Assembly: GCA_021325365.1 (NCBI GenBank)
Contig: JAJPHF010000032.1
Location: forward strand, 33,546-97,545
From: Pseudomonadota bacterium
GTDB lineage: Bacteria; Chloroflexota; UBA6077; JAJPHF01
DNA: 64,000 nt
Reading direction: 5' to 3'
The notes below the pieces were generated by a model. The model had not been told where the DNA came from. It saw only the letters and a list, made by a program, of their open reading frames with translations, and searched no databases. A program made the position numbers and the translations under genes. Shown here in pieces: positions 17,610-27,700 of the stretch; position 1 is the stretch's first letter; each line of letters starts with the position of its first letter.

Positions 17610-18692
17610 ATGAGTGTGCTCGCTGGCGCCCTGCCCGAGATCGCCACGGCGTCCCCGCGACTAGAGCGGGTACCGTGCAATCTCTGCGGCTCCTGGGACG
17701 CGGCGCCGCTCTACCGGGGCACCATCGACCTCGCCACCGCCTCGCTCGACCCGCAGCAAGTCTACGCCTGCACCAGCTCACACTACGGACGCTACGGTCC
17801 GGTCGTGCGCTGTCGCCGCTGCGGCCTGGTGTATCTTTATCCGCGCCTCGCCGCCGACGCCGTCGAGGCGGCCTACGAAGAAGTGGCGGACACCCGCTAT
17901 TTGGAGGAGCGGGAGGGGCGCGTCCACACCTTCGCGCGCGCGCTGGACGAGCTGGAGCAGGTGCGGCGCCGCGTCTTGGCGGGCGACCACGCTAGGGCGC
18001 CGGCGGCGGCGCCCACGCCTCGGGCCACGAACGGAGTGATCCATCCCCCCGCGCTCGGGGCCGCGCGGGGGCGGTTGCTCGACGTGGGCTGCCACATCGG
18101 CGTGTTTCTGGAGCTGGCCGCCGCCCGCGGGTGGGCGGCCGAGGGGGTCGAGCCGTCGCGCTGGGCCGCCGACGTGGCGCGCGGCCGGGGCCTGCGCGTC
18201 ACCTGCGGCACGCTGCGGGGCAGCACCCTGCCGGCCGGCGCGTTCGACGTGGTGACGATGTGGGACGTCATCGAGCACTTTCCCGACCCGGCCGCCGAGG
18301 TGCGCGAGGTGCACCGGCTGCTGCGGCCCGGCGGGCTGGTGGGCATCACGACGATGAACGTCGATAGCCTGGTCGCGCGCCTGCTCGGCCCGCGCTGGCC
18401 GTGGCTGATGCAGATGCACCTCTACTACTTCTCGGTACGGACCCTGCGCGCGCTGATGGAGCGCTGCGGCTTCCGCGTGGTCGCGGTTTCGCCCCATCGC
18501 CGTATCGTTCGTCTCAGTTATGTCCTGTCACGGACCGAGCGCTGGTCGCCGCGGCTCGCCACGGTCTTGCAGCGCGCCGCCGAGCGCGTGCGCCTGGCCG
18601 ATCTCCTGGTGCCGATCGACCTCGGCGACATCTTCACCCTTTACGCCCAGCGCATCGAGGCGTCCAATGGAGCGGTACACCACGGGAGATAG
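17610..18692 (+). CDS. Class I SAM-dependent methyltransferase with N-terminal zinc-binding domain
   Basis: 360 residues. The N-terminus has CNLCGS and, after a variable loop, CRRCGLVYLYPR, forming a four-cysteine zinc site as in sugar C-methyltransferases. The Rossmann core follows: SAM motif LLDVGCHIGVFLE (about residue 155), EGVEPSRWAAD, and VVTMWDVIEHFPDP, then LLRPGGLVGITT. A C-terminal HLYYFSVRTLRALMERCGF is typical. It probably methylates a sugar or lipid-linked glycan precursor, which fits the two membrane glycosyltransferases beside it. The start at 17610 has GGAGGG upstream. It is separated by 20 bases from the next gene and likely co-transcribed. Confidence 0.87.
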   Translation: MSVLAGALPEIATASPRLERVPCNLCGSWDAAPLYRGTIDLATASLDPQQVYACTSSHYGRYGPVVRCRRCGLVYLYPRLAADAVEAAYEEVADTRYLEEREGRVHTFARALDELEQVRRRVLAGDHARAPAAAPTPRATNGVIHPPALGAARGRLLDVGCHIGVFLELAAARGWAAEGVEPSRWAADVARGRGLRVTCGTLRGSTLPAGAFDVVTMWDVIEHFPDPAAEVREVHRLLRPGGLVGITTMNVDSLVARLLGPRWPWLMQMHLYYFSVRTLRALMERCGFRVVAVSPHRRIVRLSYVLSRTERWSPRLATVLQRAAERVRLADLLVPIDLGDIFTLYAQRIEASNGAVHHGR

Positions 18693-18712
18693 GGCGCGGG
18701 GGACGCCGGTTG

Positions 18713-20389
18713 GTGAGCAGTAAGCGGGACGCGGCGATCGTCCGGCGCGAGCGGCCCGCCGATCCCGCGCCGCGGCACCGCGCCGGCGTCGTCTCCCCCG
18801 GTTCCACTCCCCGCATCGTGCTCGGACTGCTCGCGGTCGCTCTGGGCGCGCTGGCCCTCTACTGGCTCCTCTGGACGCCCGCTTACCGTCTCAACGAGCG
18901 CTTCGAGTACGCTGACCTGGTCCTGGGCGCCTTCCCCGCCATCGGGCCTGTGCTCGCCGCACAGCTCGCGCTCGTGCGCGCGATCGCGCCGCCGGCTGTG
19001 GCCTCCTACGAGGGCACCCGCGTGCTGTTCATGGCGCTGCTCGGCAGCCTCTTCGCGCTGTACGGGGTCGCGCTCTGGCTGGTCGCGCGGGCGTCCCGGC
19101 GGGTGGCGGTCGTCCTGGTCCTGGCGACGACCCTGGCCTTCCAGCTCGTGCTCTTGCCCCTGCCCGGGGTGTTCAGCACGGACCTCTTCTCGTACGCCTT
19201 CTACGGCGAGGTCGCCGGCCGCCTCGGCGGCAGCCCATACGTCCAGGTCCCCGACGACTTCCCAACCCATCCGCTGTACCTGCTGATCAATCCGTTGTGG
19301 CGCGACGCCCCGTCCGTCTACGGGCCGGCCTGGAGCGCGCTCTCGGCCGGCGTCGGCGCCATCTGGGGCGGCGACGTGCTGGCCCAGGTGCTCGCCTATC
19401 GCCTCATTGCCGACGTCTGCCACTGGGCGAACCTGGCCGCGCTCTGGTGGGCGCTGCGCCGTCTGCGTCCCGGCGCCGAGCCGTTTGGCCTGGCGCTTTA
19501 CGCCTGGAACCCGTTGGTCGTCGTCGAGTTCGCCGCCAGCGGCCACAACGACGGGCTGCTGATCCTCTTCCTGCTGCTGGCCATGAGCCTGGCAGCGCGG
19601 GGCCGCGCCTGGGCCGCCGTCGTAGCGCTCGTGCTCTCGGTCGCCACCAAATACACGACCGTCCTGCTGCTGCCGCTGCTCCTCTGGTGGGCCGCGCGCC
19701 ACCACCAGGGCTGGCGGCGCGTCGCGGTGGCCGCGGGCGCCGGCCTCGCGGCCCTGGCGGCGCTCGCCGCCGCCTACCTACCCTGGTGGCGGGGGGCCGC
19801 GACCTTCGGGCCGATCATCTACTGGATCAGCACCCCGCTCTACGCCAACTACGCGCCCATCGGCATTGCCGCCTGGGTGCGCGACCGGGTCTGGGCGGCC
19901 GGCTGGCTCGACTGGGACACCGCCGAGCAGGCGGCGTTCGGCGTCGAGCGGCAGCTCGTGCGCCTGGGCTTTCTCGCCTACCTGGCCTTCGAGACGCTTC
20001 GGCTGCGCCGCGCCGCCGATCTGCCGCTCGCCTGCGCGCGGGTGCTGCTGGTGTTCCTGCTCGGCGTGAACACCTGGGTGCTCCCCTGGTATTACACCTG
20101 GCCCCTGGCGCTGGTGGCACTCGGCGACCCGCGGAGCCGCACCACCGCCGTCGCCGTGGGCCTCTCGGCCACCGCCGCCCTCGCCATGTACTGGGCGCAG
20201 ACGCATCTGGAGGGCATGGACGGCGGCGGCTACATGCTCTACCTGGCGCCGCTTGGGGCGCTCGCCGCGTGGGAGGCCTGGCAGCAGGCGCGGGCGGGGC
20301 GGGCGGCCCTGCTCTACGGCGTGCTCCGCACGCTCAGCAGCGGCGGCCGGAAGACGAGCTGCGCCCCCGGCTCGACGTTGAAGAAATAG
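18713..20389 (+). CDS. Multi-pass GT-C type glycosyltransferase (alpha-mannosyltransferase-like)
   Basis: 558 residues from a GTG at 18713. About a dozen membrane segments. An early VFSTDLFSYAFYGEVAGRL holds an aspartate in the first outer loop, the usual catalytic position of GT-C enzymes, and GSPYVQVPDDFPTHPLY and SVYGPAWSALS follow, reminiscent of polyprenyl-phosphate-dependent mannosyltransferases (MptA/MptB, GT87). WNPLVVVEFAASGHNDGLLI is another family hallmark. It would use a lipid-linked sugar outside the membrane. Its last 76 bases overlap the 3' end of the opposite-strand gene. Confidence 0.82.
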   Translation: MSSKRDAAIVRRERPADPAPRHRAGVVSPGSTPRIVLGLLAVALGALALYWLLWTPAYRLNERFEYADLVLGAFPAIGPVLAAQLALVRAIAPPAVASYEGTRVLFMALLGSLFALYGVALWLVARASRRVAVVLVLATTLAFQLVLLPLPGVFSTDLFSYAFYGEVAGRLGGSPYVQVPDDFPTHPLYLLINPLWRDAPSVYGPAWSALSAGVGAIWGGDVLAQVLAYRLIADVCHWANLAALWWALRRLRPGAEPFGLALYAWNPLVVVEFAASGHNDGLLILFLLLAMSLAARGRAWAAVVALVLSVATKYTTVLLLPLLLWWAARHHQGWRRVAVAAGAGLAALAALAAAYLPWWRGAATFGPIIYWISTPLYANYAPIGIAAWVRDRVWAAGWLDWDTAEQAAFGVERQLVRLGFLAYLAFETLRLRRAADLPLACARVLLVFLLGVNTWVLPWYYTWPLALVALGDPRSRTTAVAVGLSATAALAMYWAQTHLEGMDGGGYMLYLAPLGALAAWEAWQQARAGRAALLYGVLRTLSSGGRKTSCAPGSTLKK

Positions 20390-22149
20390 TACAGTCGTCG
20401 CCCGCACGGCAGCGGGTACGAGCCGCCGTTGGGCTGGCTAGCCGGGCGAATCGAGTCGCCCCACAGCAGCACCCGCCGCACGCCCGCCGGCGCGGCCTCG
20501 CGGAACACCGGCCGCGTGAGCGGGTCGAACCACCAGGCGCGGTACTCGGGCAGGTAGTAGCGGGCCTGCTGGTAGAAGAACGAGGCGAAGATCAGCGTGT
20601 CGGCCGGGTCGAAGTCGCGGCGCACGATGGCGAGCGCCTCGGGCACGCCGCGATTCAGGCAATCGACCTCGTACGCCGACAGCCGGCTGCGTCCCAGCAG
20701 GAAGCTCTGCAGATTGGCGCCGAGCAGCAGCGCCAGCAGGGCCGCGTAGACGAGCCGGGCGCGAGCGGGCCGGCGGCCCCGCGCCGCCGCGGTGGCAGGG
20801 CACCGGCCATCCCCGGCCAGGAGGACCGACTGGCTCTTGAGAGGAGCAGCCAACCGCCGCGCCGTGAGCCACCGCGCCACGCGCCACCCGCCCACGGCGA
20901 TCAGGCGGGCGCGCGACGCGTGCGCCAGACGCACCGCGTCGCGCGCGAACAGGCGCAGCCCGGCGCCCGCGACGATGCACAGGCCCGGCAGGTAGCTGAA
21001 GCTGTAGCCACGATCGCCGATGTGGACGAGCGCGTAGAACAGGATCGGCGGCGCCAGCCACAGGACGAGCACCAGCGCCGGCGTGGGGCGGGACCAGTGC
21101 GGGCGGGGCCGGCCGCCCCGCCACCAGCGCCAGCCCCCGCGGCCGATCCCGTAGGCCAGCGGCGCGAGCGCGAGGCCCAGCCCCTCCTGGGCATAGCCCC
21201 ACACCTGCCAGCTGTTCGACTGGAAGGCCCGCCAGCCGTGCGACCAGAGCGAGTAGCTGCCCTCGACGTAGGCGCCCTGGTGCCAGAGCAGCGGCCCGTA
21301 CACGGCCCAGCCCTGCGAGAGGCCAGCCGTCGGCACGAGCCAGGCGAGCGTGCCCAGCGCGGCGCCCGGCAGCGGCGCCAGCAAGGTGCCGAGCCGGCGG
21401 TCGCGTCGCCAGCACACGAGATGGGCGGCCGCCAGCAGCGGCGCCAGGAAGAGCAGGAGGTCCGTGCGGAAGCCCCCCGCCAGGCCGTACAGGAGGCCCA
21501 GCCACAACGGGTGGCGCCAGCGGCCCCGCCAGTACGCCACCGTCAGCCCCGCCAGCGCCAGGCTGCCGCTGGCCAGCACCGTGTAGGGATAGGCCACGCC
21601 GCTGTACAGCCAGAACGGCGGCGCCGTGGCGAGGAGCAGCGCGGCCGCGATCCCCGCGCCGCGCCCGAACAGTTGACGCCCCACGACGTAGGTCAGCAAT
21701 ACCGCTAGCGCCCCGCCCAGCAGGCTGACGGCCACCAGGCTGGCGTTCGCGTCGCCGAGCGCGAGCTGCGCCAGACGTGCGGCGCCCACGTAGAACAGGT
21801 AGCCGGGCGGATGCGGCTGGCTCTCGCTCACGTCGAACGCGGCGAGCGCGCGGGCGTAGAGCACCGAGTCCCAGTGGTAGAGCGTGTTCGTCTGGTAGGG
21901 CAGCCGCATGCCGAGCGCCAGCGCGAACAGCACCGCGGCGTCGCCCCCCGGCGAGCCGACCGCCCGCGCCAGGAGGCCCCGTCGGCCGCGCGCGCGCCCA
22001 TTCGTCGACGGGGCCGCGATGGCCGGCTCGGCGAGGGCGGGCGGACCTGCCGGCGGCTCGTGGGTGGGTGGCCAGGCGCCGACGGCTGCGGCCGTCTGGA
22101 CCGACGCCTGGCGCCCGAGGGGAGCCGACTGCTCAGTTGCCACGCGCAC
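20314..22149 (-). CDS. GT-C glycosyltransferase, family 39 / ArnT-like
   Basis: 611 residues from a GTG at 22149 (a second GTG at 22143 is better spaced from AGGAGC). A long Ala/Pro-rich cytoplasmic N-terminus of about 70 residues precedes about ten membrane segments. The first outer loop carries LYHWDSVLYARAL, with the catalytic-type aspartate, and SQPHPPGYLFYV, as in dolichyl-phosphate-mannose and undecaprenyl-linked transferases. The C-terminal soluble part includes ADTLIFASFFYQQARYYLPE. The enzyme likely transfers a sugar from a polyprenyl phosphate to lipid, protein or glycan. The acceptor is unknown. Confidence 0.82.
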   Translation of the reverse strand: MRVATEQSAPLGRQASVQTAAAVGAWPPTHEPPAGPPALAEPAIAAPSTNGRARGRRGLLARAVGSPGGDAAVLFALALGMRLPYQTNTLYHWDSVLYARALAAFDVSESQPHPPGYLFYVGAARLAQLALGDANASLVAVSLLGGALAVLLTYVVGRQLFGRGAGIAAALLLATAPPFWLYSGVAYPYTVLASGSLALAGLTVAYWRGRWRHPLWLGLLYGLAGGFRTDLLLFLAPLLAAAHLVCWRRDRRLGTLLAPLPGAALGTLAWLVPTAGLSQGWAVYGPLLWHQGAYVEGSYSLWSHGWRAFQSNSWQVWGYAQEGLGLALAPLAYGIGRGGWRWWRGGRPRPHWSRPTPALVLVLWLAPPILFYALVHIGDRGYSFSYLPGLCIVAGAGLRLFARDAVRLAHASRARLIAVGGWRVARWLTARRLAAPLKSQSVLLAGDGRCPATAAARGRRPARARLVYAALLALLLGANLQSFLLGRSRLSAYEVDCLNRGVPEALAIVRRDFDPADTLIFASFFYQQARYYLPEYRAWWFDPLTRPVFREAAPAGVRRVLLWGDSIRPASQPNGGSYPLPCGRRLYYFFNVEPGAQLVFRPPLLSVRSTP

Positions 22150-22286
22150 ACGCTCCTAGCGGGCTGTCAGGCTGGAACGGTTGCAACAGGCTGGGGGGCG
22201 CCAGCGGCGGATCGGGGCGCTGGCGCGGCGCAAGACGCCCCTCTCTAGTCTAAACGACGCTTATGTCCCGTGCGCCAAGTTGGTCG

Positions 22287-22315
22287 TTGGGACCGGGGCG
22301 AGCGCGGGCCATAAT
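22287..22315 (+). promoter_or_regulatory. Predicted promoter for the thioredoxin-domain gene
   Basis: TTGGGA at 22287-22292 and CATAAT at 22310-22315 with a 17-base spacer, about 70 bases before the GTG at 22385. By inspection only. Confidence 0.4.
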
Positions 22316-22384
22316 GAGTATGAGCGAGCGCCGCGCTGGGGCGCGATGGGCGGCCCCGCGCCGAGCGGCGAAAGAAGGTGCAGC

Positions 22385-24463
22385 GTGGCGAACCGACTGG
22401 CCCAGGAGACGAGCCCGTACCTGATCCAGCACGCCGAGAACCCCGTGGACTGGTATCCTTGGGGCGAGGAGGCGCTGGCCCGCGCGCGCGCCGAGGACAA
22501 GCCGCTGCTGGTGTCGATCGGCTACTCGGCGTGCCACTGGTGCCACGTCATGGCGCACGAGTCGTTCGAGAACCCCGCCATCGCCAGCCTCATGAACGAG
22601 CTGTTCGTGAACGTGAAGGTCGATCGGGAGGAGCGGCCCGACGTCGACCACGTTTATATGACGGCCGTGCAGGCGATGACCCAGCACGGGGGCTGGCCGC
22701 TCAACGTGTTCTGCACGCCCGACGGCACGCCCTTCTACGGCGGCACCTACTGGCCGCCCGAGGACCGCGGCCGCATGCCCGGCTTCCCGCGCATCCTGCA
22801 AGCTGTGGCCGAGGCGTACCGCGAGCGGCGCGCGGACGTGGAGCGGCAGGGCGTCACGCTGCGCGAGCACATCGCCCAGGCGATGGCCCCGGAGCTGCCC
22901 CGCGGCGCGCTGGACCCGGGCCTGCTCGACCAGGCCGTCGAAGTGCTGAGTAGCAGCTTCGACCGCCGCTACGGCGGCTTCGGCGGGGCGCCGAAGTTCC
23001 CACAGCCGATGACGCTCGAGTTCTTGCTGCACCGCTACCACGCCACCGGCGACGAGCAAGCCCTGGCGATGGCTGAGTTCACGCTCGACCACATGGCGCA
23101 CGGCGGCATGTACGACCAGATCGGCGGCGGCTTCGCGCGCTACTCGGTGGACGACCGCTGGCTGGTGCCGCACTTCGAGAAGATGCTCTACGACAACGCG
23201 CAGCTCAGCCGCGTCTACCTGCACGCCTACCGCGCTACAGGCAAGCCGCTCTACCGGCGTATCGCGGAGGAGACCTACGACTACGTGCAGCGCGAGATGC
23301 TGGACCGCGCGGGCGGCTTCTACTCGTCCCAGGACGCCGACAGCGAGGGCCACGAGGGCAGGTTCTACGTCTGGACGCCGGCCGAGATCGCGGCAGCGCT
23401 GGGCCCGGAGGACGCCGCGCTGGTGGAGCGCTACTGGGGCGTGACCGAGGGCGGCAACTTCGAGGGACGGAACATCCTCTGGGTGCCGCGGCCGCTGGCG
23501 GCGGTGGCCGAGGAGGCCGGCGTGCCGCCCGAGCGGCTGGAGGCGGCGGTGGTGCGGGCCAAGCGCGAGCTGTTCGCCGTGCGCGCGCAGCGCGTGTGGC
23601 CGGGCCGCGACGACAAGGTGCTGACCGCCTGGAACGGGCTGATGATGCGCAGCTTCGCCGAGGCGGGGCGGCTGCTCGGCAACGCGGAGTACCTGCGCGT
23701 GGCCGTGGCGAACGCGACGTTCGTGCTAGGCCACCTGCGCCAGGGCGACCGGCTCCGCCGGACCTGGCGCAACGGCGAGGCGAAGCTGAACGGCTACCTG
23801 GAAGACTACGCGTGCTACGCTGCGGCGCTGCTCGCGCTCTACGAGGCGACGTTTGAGGTGGAGTGGTTCACCGCGGCGCGGGCGCTGGCCGACACGATGC
23901 TCGACCAGTTCTGGGACGACGCGATTGGCGGCTTCTACAACACGCCCCGCGAGCACGAGGCCCTTATCGTGCGGCCGCGCGACTTCTACGACAACGCCAT
24001 CCCCTCGGGCAACTCGGTGGCCGTGGACGTGCTGCTGCGCCTGGCGCTGCTGACGGGCGAGGGCGCGTACGAGCGCCGAGCGGTGCAGGTGCTGGAGGGA
24101 TTGGCGCAGGCGATGGGCCAGCACCCGCTGGCGTTCGGCGAGCTGATCCAGGCCCTCGCCTTCCACCTGGCGGGGCCGCGCGAGATCGCCTTCGTGGGCG
24201 AGCCGGAGGCCGCCGACACGCGCGACCTGCTCGCCGTGGTGAACGGCGCCTACCTGCCGAACGCCGTCATGGCGCTGCGCCGGCCCGACGACCACGCCGC
24301 GGCGGCAGCGATTCCGCTGCTGGCCGAGCGCGACGCCCTCGACGGCCGCGCGACGGCCTACGTCTGCCGCCACGCCGTCTGCGAGCTGCCCACCACCAAC
24401 CCCATCGTCCTCGCCGAGCAGCTCGACCTACCTCCCCCGGCTCCCCTTCCCCGAGAAGGGTAG
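22385..24463 (+). CDS. Thioredoxin-domain / six-hairpin protein (YyaL, SPATA20 family)
   Basis: 692 residues, normal for the family. N-terminal signature [21 protein letters not shown], then a thioredoxin-like domain with CHWC in [14 protein letters not shown] (about residue 50) and [10 protein letters not shown], followed by [10 protein letters not shown]. The remainder is an alpha/alpha barrel related to N-acyl-glucosamine epimerases, with [25 protein letters not shown] and [13 protein letters not shown]. The start is the GTG at 22385, where homology begins, with AAGAAGGTG upstream. The biochemical role is not established; a redox function is suggested by the CxxC. The last codons ([11 protein letters not shown]) lie in a palindromic repeat. 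Confidence 0.9.
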   Translation: MANRLAQETSPYLIQHAENPVDWYPWGEEALARARAEDKPLLVSIGYSACHWCHVMAHESFENPAIASLMNELFVNVKVDREERPDVDHVYMTAVQAMTQHGGWPLNVFCTPDGTPFYGGTYWPPEDRGRMPGFPRILQAVAEAYRERRADVERQGVTLREHIAQAMAPELPRGALDPGLLDQAVEVLSSSFDRRYGGFGGAPKFPQPMTLEFLLHRYHATGDEQALAMAEFTLDHMAHGGMYDQIGGGFARYSVDDRWLVPHFEKMLYDNAQLSRVYLHAYRATGKPLYRRIAEETYDYVQREMLDRAGGFYSSQDADSEGHEGRFYVWTPAEIAAALGPEDAALVERYWGVTEGGNFEGRNILWVPRPLAAVAEEAGVPPERLEAAVVRAKRELFAVRAQRVWPGRDDKVLTAWNGLMMRSFAEAGRLLGNAEYLRVAVANATFVLGHLRQGDRLRRTWRNGEAKLNGYLEDYACYAAALLALYEATFEVEWFTAARALADTMLDQFWDDAIGGFYNTPREHEALIVRPRDFYDNAIPSGNSVAVDVLLRLALLTGEGAYERRAVQVLEGLAQAMGQHPLAFGELIQALAFHLAGPREIAFVGEPEAADTRDLLAVVNGAYLPNAVMALRRPDDHAAAAAIPLLAERDALDGRATAYVCRHAVCELPTTNPIVLAEQLDLPPPAPLPREG

Positions 24464-24474
24464 GCGGGGGGCCG
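24428..24474. repeat. C-rich palindromic repeat at a gene end
   Basis: CCTCCCCCGGCTCCCCTTC faces GAAGGGTAGGCGGGGGG as an imperfect hairpin. It encodes the last residues of the preceding protein and its TAG stop. It may also act as a terminator. The following 270 bases to 24747 show nothing further. Confidence 0.45.
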
Positions 24475-24747
24475 TGCGGCCGGATTAGACGCCTCCTGCC
24501 TCAGCCATAGGAGTGCGGAAGAGTCCTGGCGACCGGCCGCGAGGCGGGCGCGAAATCGGCCGGGGGTCTACAATTAGTAGTAGAGAGACGCCTGGCTGTT
24601 GCCATGCTTTGTGTCCGTCGTGCCACTGATGCGCGTGCCGCCGCGGGCATGCAATTTGCGGTTGTCCGCGCGCGCGTGAGCGCCACAGCGCCGCGCGACC
24701 CGGGCTCGTAGCGTCTGTCGACGGGAAATCGATGGGGGAGTGCGCCC

Positions 24748-27700
24748 ATGCGGCCCCATGAAGTCGCCGCTAGCGTCGAGCCGGCCCAGTGGGAGGCCAT
24801 CCTGGCGGCCGTGCGCGAGCACAACCCCGACCTGTGGCGCGACCTGGAGCGTGCCGCCTGCCAGGACCAGCGGATCCCCCCGCGCCTGTGGCAGCGCTAC
24901 GGCGCGGCCGACCGCCGCGCGCTGGTGCGCCGCGCGCTGGGGGCGCCGGCCAGCGGCCCGCTCGCGCTCGACGTGCTGCGCGAGTACCTGCTCGCGGAGC
25001 AGCGCCCGCTCGTGATGCGCTTCCTCGATCTTGCCGGCGTGCCCCACGAGGAGGGCGTGCTGCTGGAAGGCCCCGTGCCCGAGCCAGCGGCCGCCCAGCT
25101 CGACGCCGCCATCGACACGCTGCTCGCCGAAACGCCGCGCGCCACCGCCCTGCTGTATCTCCGGGCGCTCTCGGCACAGGACAACGTGGAGTGGCCCCGG
25201 CTCGAAGCGCGCCTGGCGGCCGAGAGCCGCGCGCCCGCGCCTGCCGGGGCCGAGCTGCCGGCGCGTAGCACGGCCACCGCATCGGCCCCCCCCGCAACGC
25301 CGCCTGCCACACCACGAGCTGCCCCCACGCCGGCCGAGCGTCCGCGGCCGCCAGCAGCCGAGCCCGAACAGCGCCCGCGTGCCCAGGCCCCGACCGACCA
25401 GGCGCCCGGTGGCCCGGCGGCGCCGGACGTGACTGGTCACGCGGCCATCGCCCCGCCCCCACGTCCTACCGAGCCGCGCGCCGCGCTGACGCCGAGCGAG
25501 CGCGCGCCACAAGGCCCACCCGTTGCCGCCCGGGCGCCGGAGGGAAAAGCGCGTGGAGCTTCGGGAGACGACGGCGGCGCGACGTCAGCCGCGAGCGCGG
25601 CGGATAACGTCGTGCCCTTGACGTTCGGCGCGACGGGGGCCGTGGCTTCCATCCCGAGGACCGCTCCCGAGCAGGATCGGCCGGGCGGTATAGCGCGCTC
25701 TACGACCGATGCCGTCGCAACGGCGGCGCCTTCCGCGGCGGCCGTCGCACCCGCCGTCAATAGGACGAGAGTTGCGGCCGCCCGCCAGGCGCCGGTCAGC
25801 GCACCCGCCGCGGTCCCGCCGGCGGCGGCCGCGCGGCCGCGCCCGCTGCCGAGCAATGGCGCGCGCAGGAGCGAGCGCGCGGCCGCGCCCAGCGTGGAGG
25901 CGGCGCCCCCCGAGCACGCCGCGGCCCCTACCGCCGACACCGTCCGCAACGGCGCGACCGCCAGCGTGGCGCCTCTCCGCGACCGCCGCGGTCTGCCCCG
26001 CGCGCCGCGTCTCGCCCTCGCCGCCCGCCTGCCCGCCCCGCCGCCCGAGCCGCCCGGCCTCACGGCGCTCGACCGCCTGCTGCTGCGCGCGCGCGCCGCC
26101 ACGCTCGTCGAGGCCCCCGGCGCGGCCGATGTCCCGGAGCTGCAAGCGGCCGTCGCCGAGGTCGTCGGGCTGTCGGCCCAGCGCCCGGCGAGCGCCTACC
26201 ATCTGGGGCTGCTCGCCGCGAGCGGCGACGCGCCCGCGTCAGCGCCCGCCCCGGGCTGGGGCGCGGCCCACCTGGGCTGGTACCACGCCGGCCGGCTGGC
26301 CGGCTGGGCGCAGCGGCAGGACTGGCCGGCGATCGCGCGCTTCTACGCCGACGAGCCTGGCGCGGCCGCGATGCTGTTCCGCCACGCCGACCTGAACGCC
26401 TGGGCGGGAGCCTGGCTCCTCGTCGGCCTGCTCGGCGCCGACGTGCCGGCGCTCGCCGCCGACGTGCTGCGCCACTGTCCTGCCGTGGCGAGCCTGGCTG
26501 CCCGCGCGACGCTGCTCGATGCGGCCGACGCGCTGCTGCACGGCGATCGCCCCGCCGAAGCCAGCGCGATTCTCGACGTGCTGGCGGGGCTCCCGCCGCT
26601 GGCCGGCGCGGTTGCCATGGCGAGTGCCGGCCCGCCGCCGAGCGAGACGCGCGAAGCCGCACCCGAGCGGCCGCCGGTCGCCGACGCGCTTGACATGGCC
26701 GACAGGCGAGATGGCGCGGACGCGCGGCAGGCCGCGTCCTACGCCGCCCGCTTACGGCGAGCCCAGGCCGAGTGCTTGCAGGCGCAGGGACTGTTCGGCG
26801 CGGCGCGCGCCCGGCTGGAAGCCGCCCTGGCACAGGCCGCGGGCGCCGAGCGGGCGGGGCTGCTCGGCGCCCTAGGGCTCGTGGCCGGCGAGTTCGCCCA
26901 GCTCGCTGAGCTGCGCCTGCCCGAGGCGGAGATGGACCCCGCGCCGTGGCGACGTCGCCTGGTCGCCGGGGCGCCCTACTTCCGCGAAGCGCTAGCCGCC
27001 GCCCTCGACTCGGCGCCGCTCGTCGGGGAGCCGGCGCCATCTTCGAGCGGCGGAGCGACGGCGACGGCGCAGGTGGGCCTGGGCGCGTTGGAGTGGCTGA
27101 GCGAGCGGCCCGCCGCGGCCCGCCCGCATTTCGAGGCGGCGCTGGAAGCCCTGCAGGCGCAACCCGCCGCCCACCAGCGCCGCGGTGTGCTGCCGCAGGC
27201 CCAGTTCTACCTCGGCGCCTGCCTGCTGCTCGATCTCGACGCGGCGGCCCGCGAGCGCGCCCTCGACCTCCTGCACCAGGCGATCGCGGCCGGGTTCCGC
27301 GCCTCGCCGCGCACCTGGCAGCGCCTGCTCGATCTCGTGGCGCTCGACCCTAGCCTGGCCGTTCCGTTGTTCACCCTGTTCAGCCAGCAGGCCGAGGCGG
27401 GCGACGAGGGCGCTGCCGCCTTGCCCGCCGATCTCGTGCAGGGCTTCCTGGTGCGCTGCGCGCCGCGCTCCGACGCGGCCCGGCACCGGCTCGCGCAAGA
27501 GTGCGCCCGCGCCGACCTGCCCGCCGCCGAGCGCTGGGAGATGCTGCTGCGCCTGCTCCGCGCGCAGCGCCAGGCCGGCGATCCCGACGGCGCGCGCGCG
27601 ACGCTCGACGCGCTGGAGGGGCTGGCGCTCGGCCCGGCCGAAGACAGCCACGCGCGGCTTCAGCGCTGGTGCGACTTCCTGGCCGACCCGGCCAACTACG

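Noticed and set aside
19297..21708. 803-codon plus-strand open frame across two glycosyltransferase genes
   Set aside because: It covers the antisense of one gene and a shifted frame of the other, with no recognisable motif; a composition artefact.
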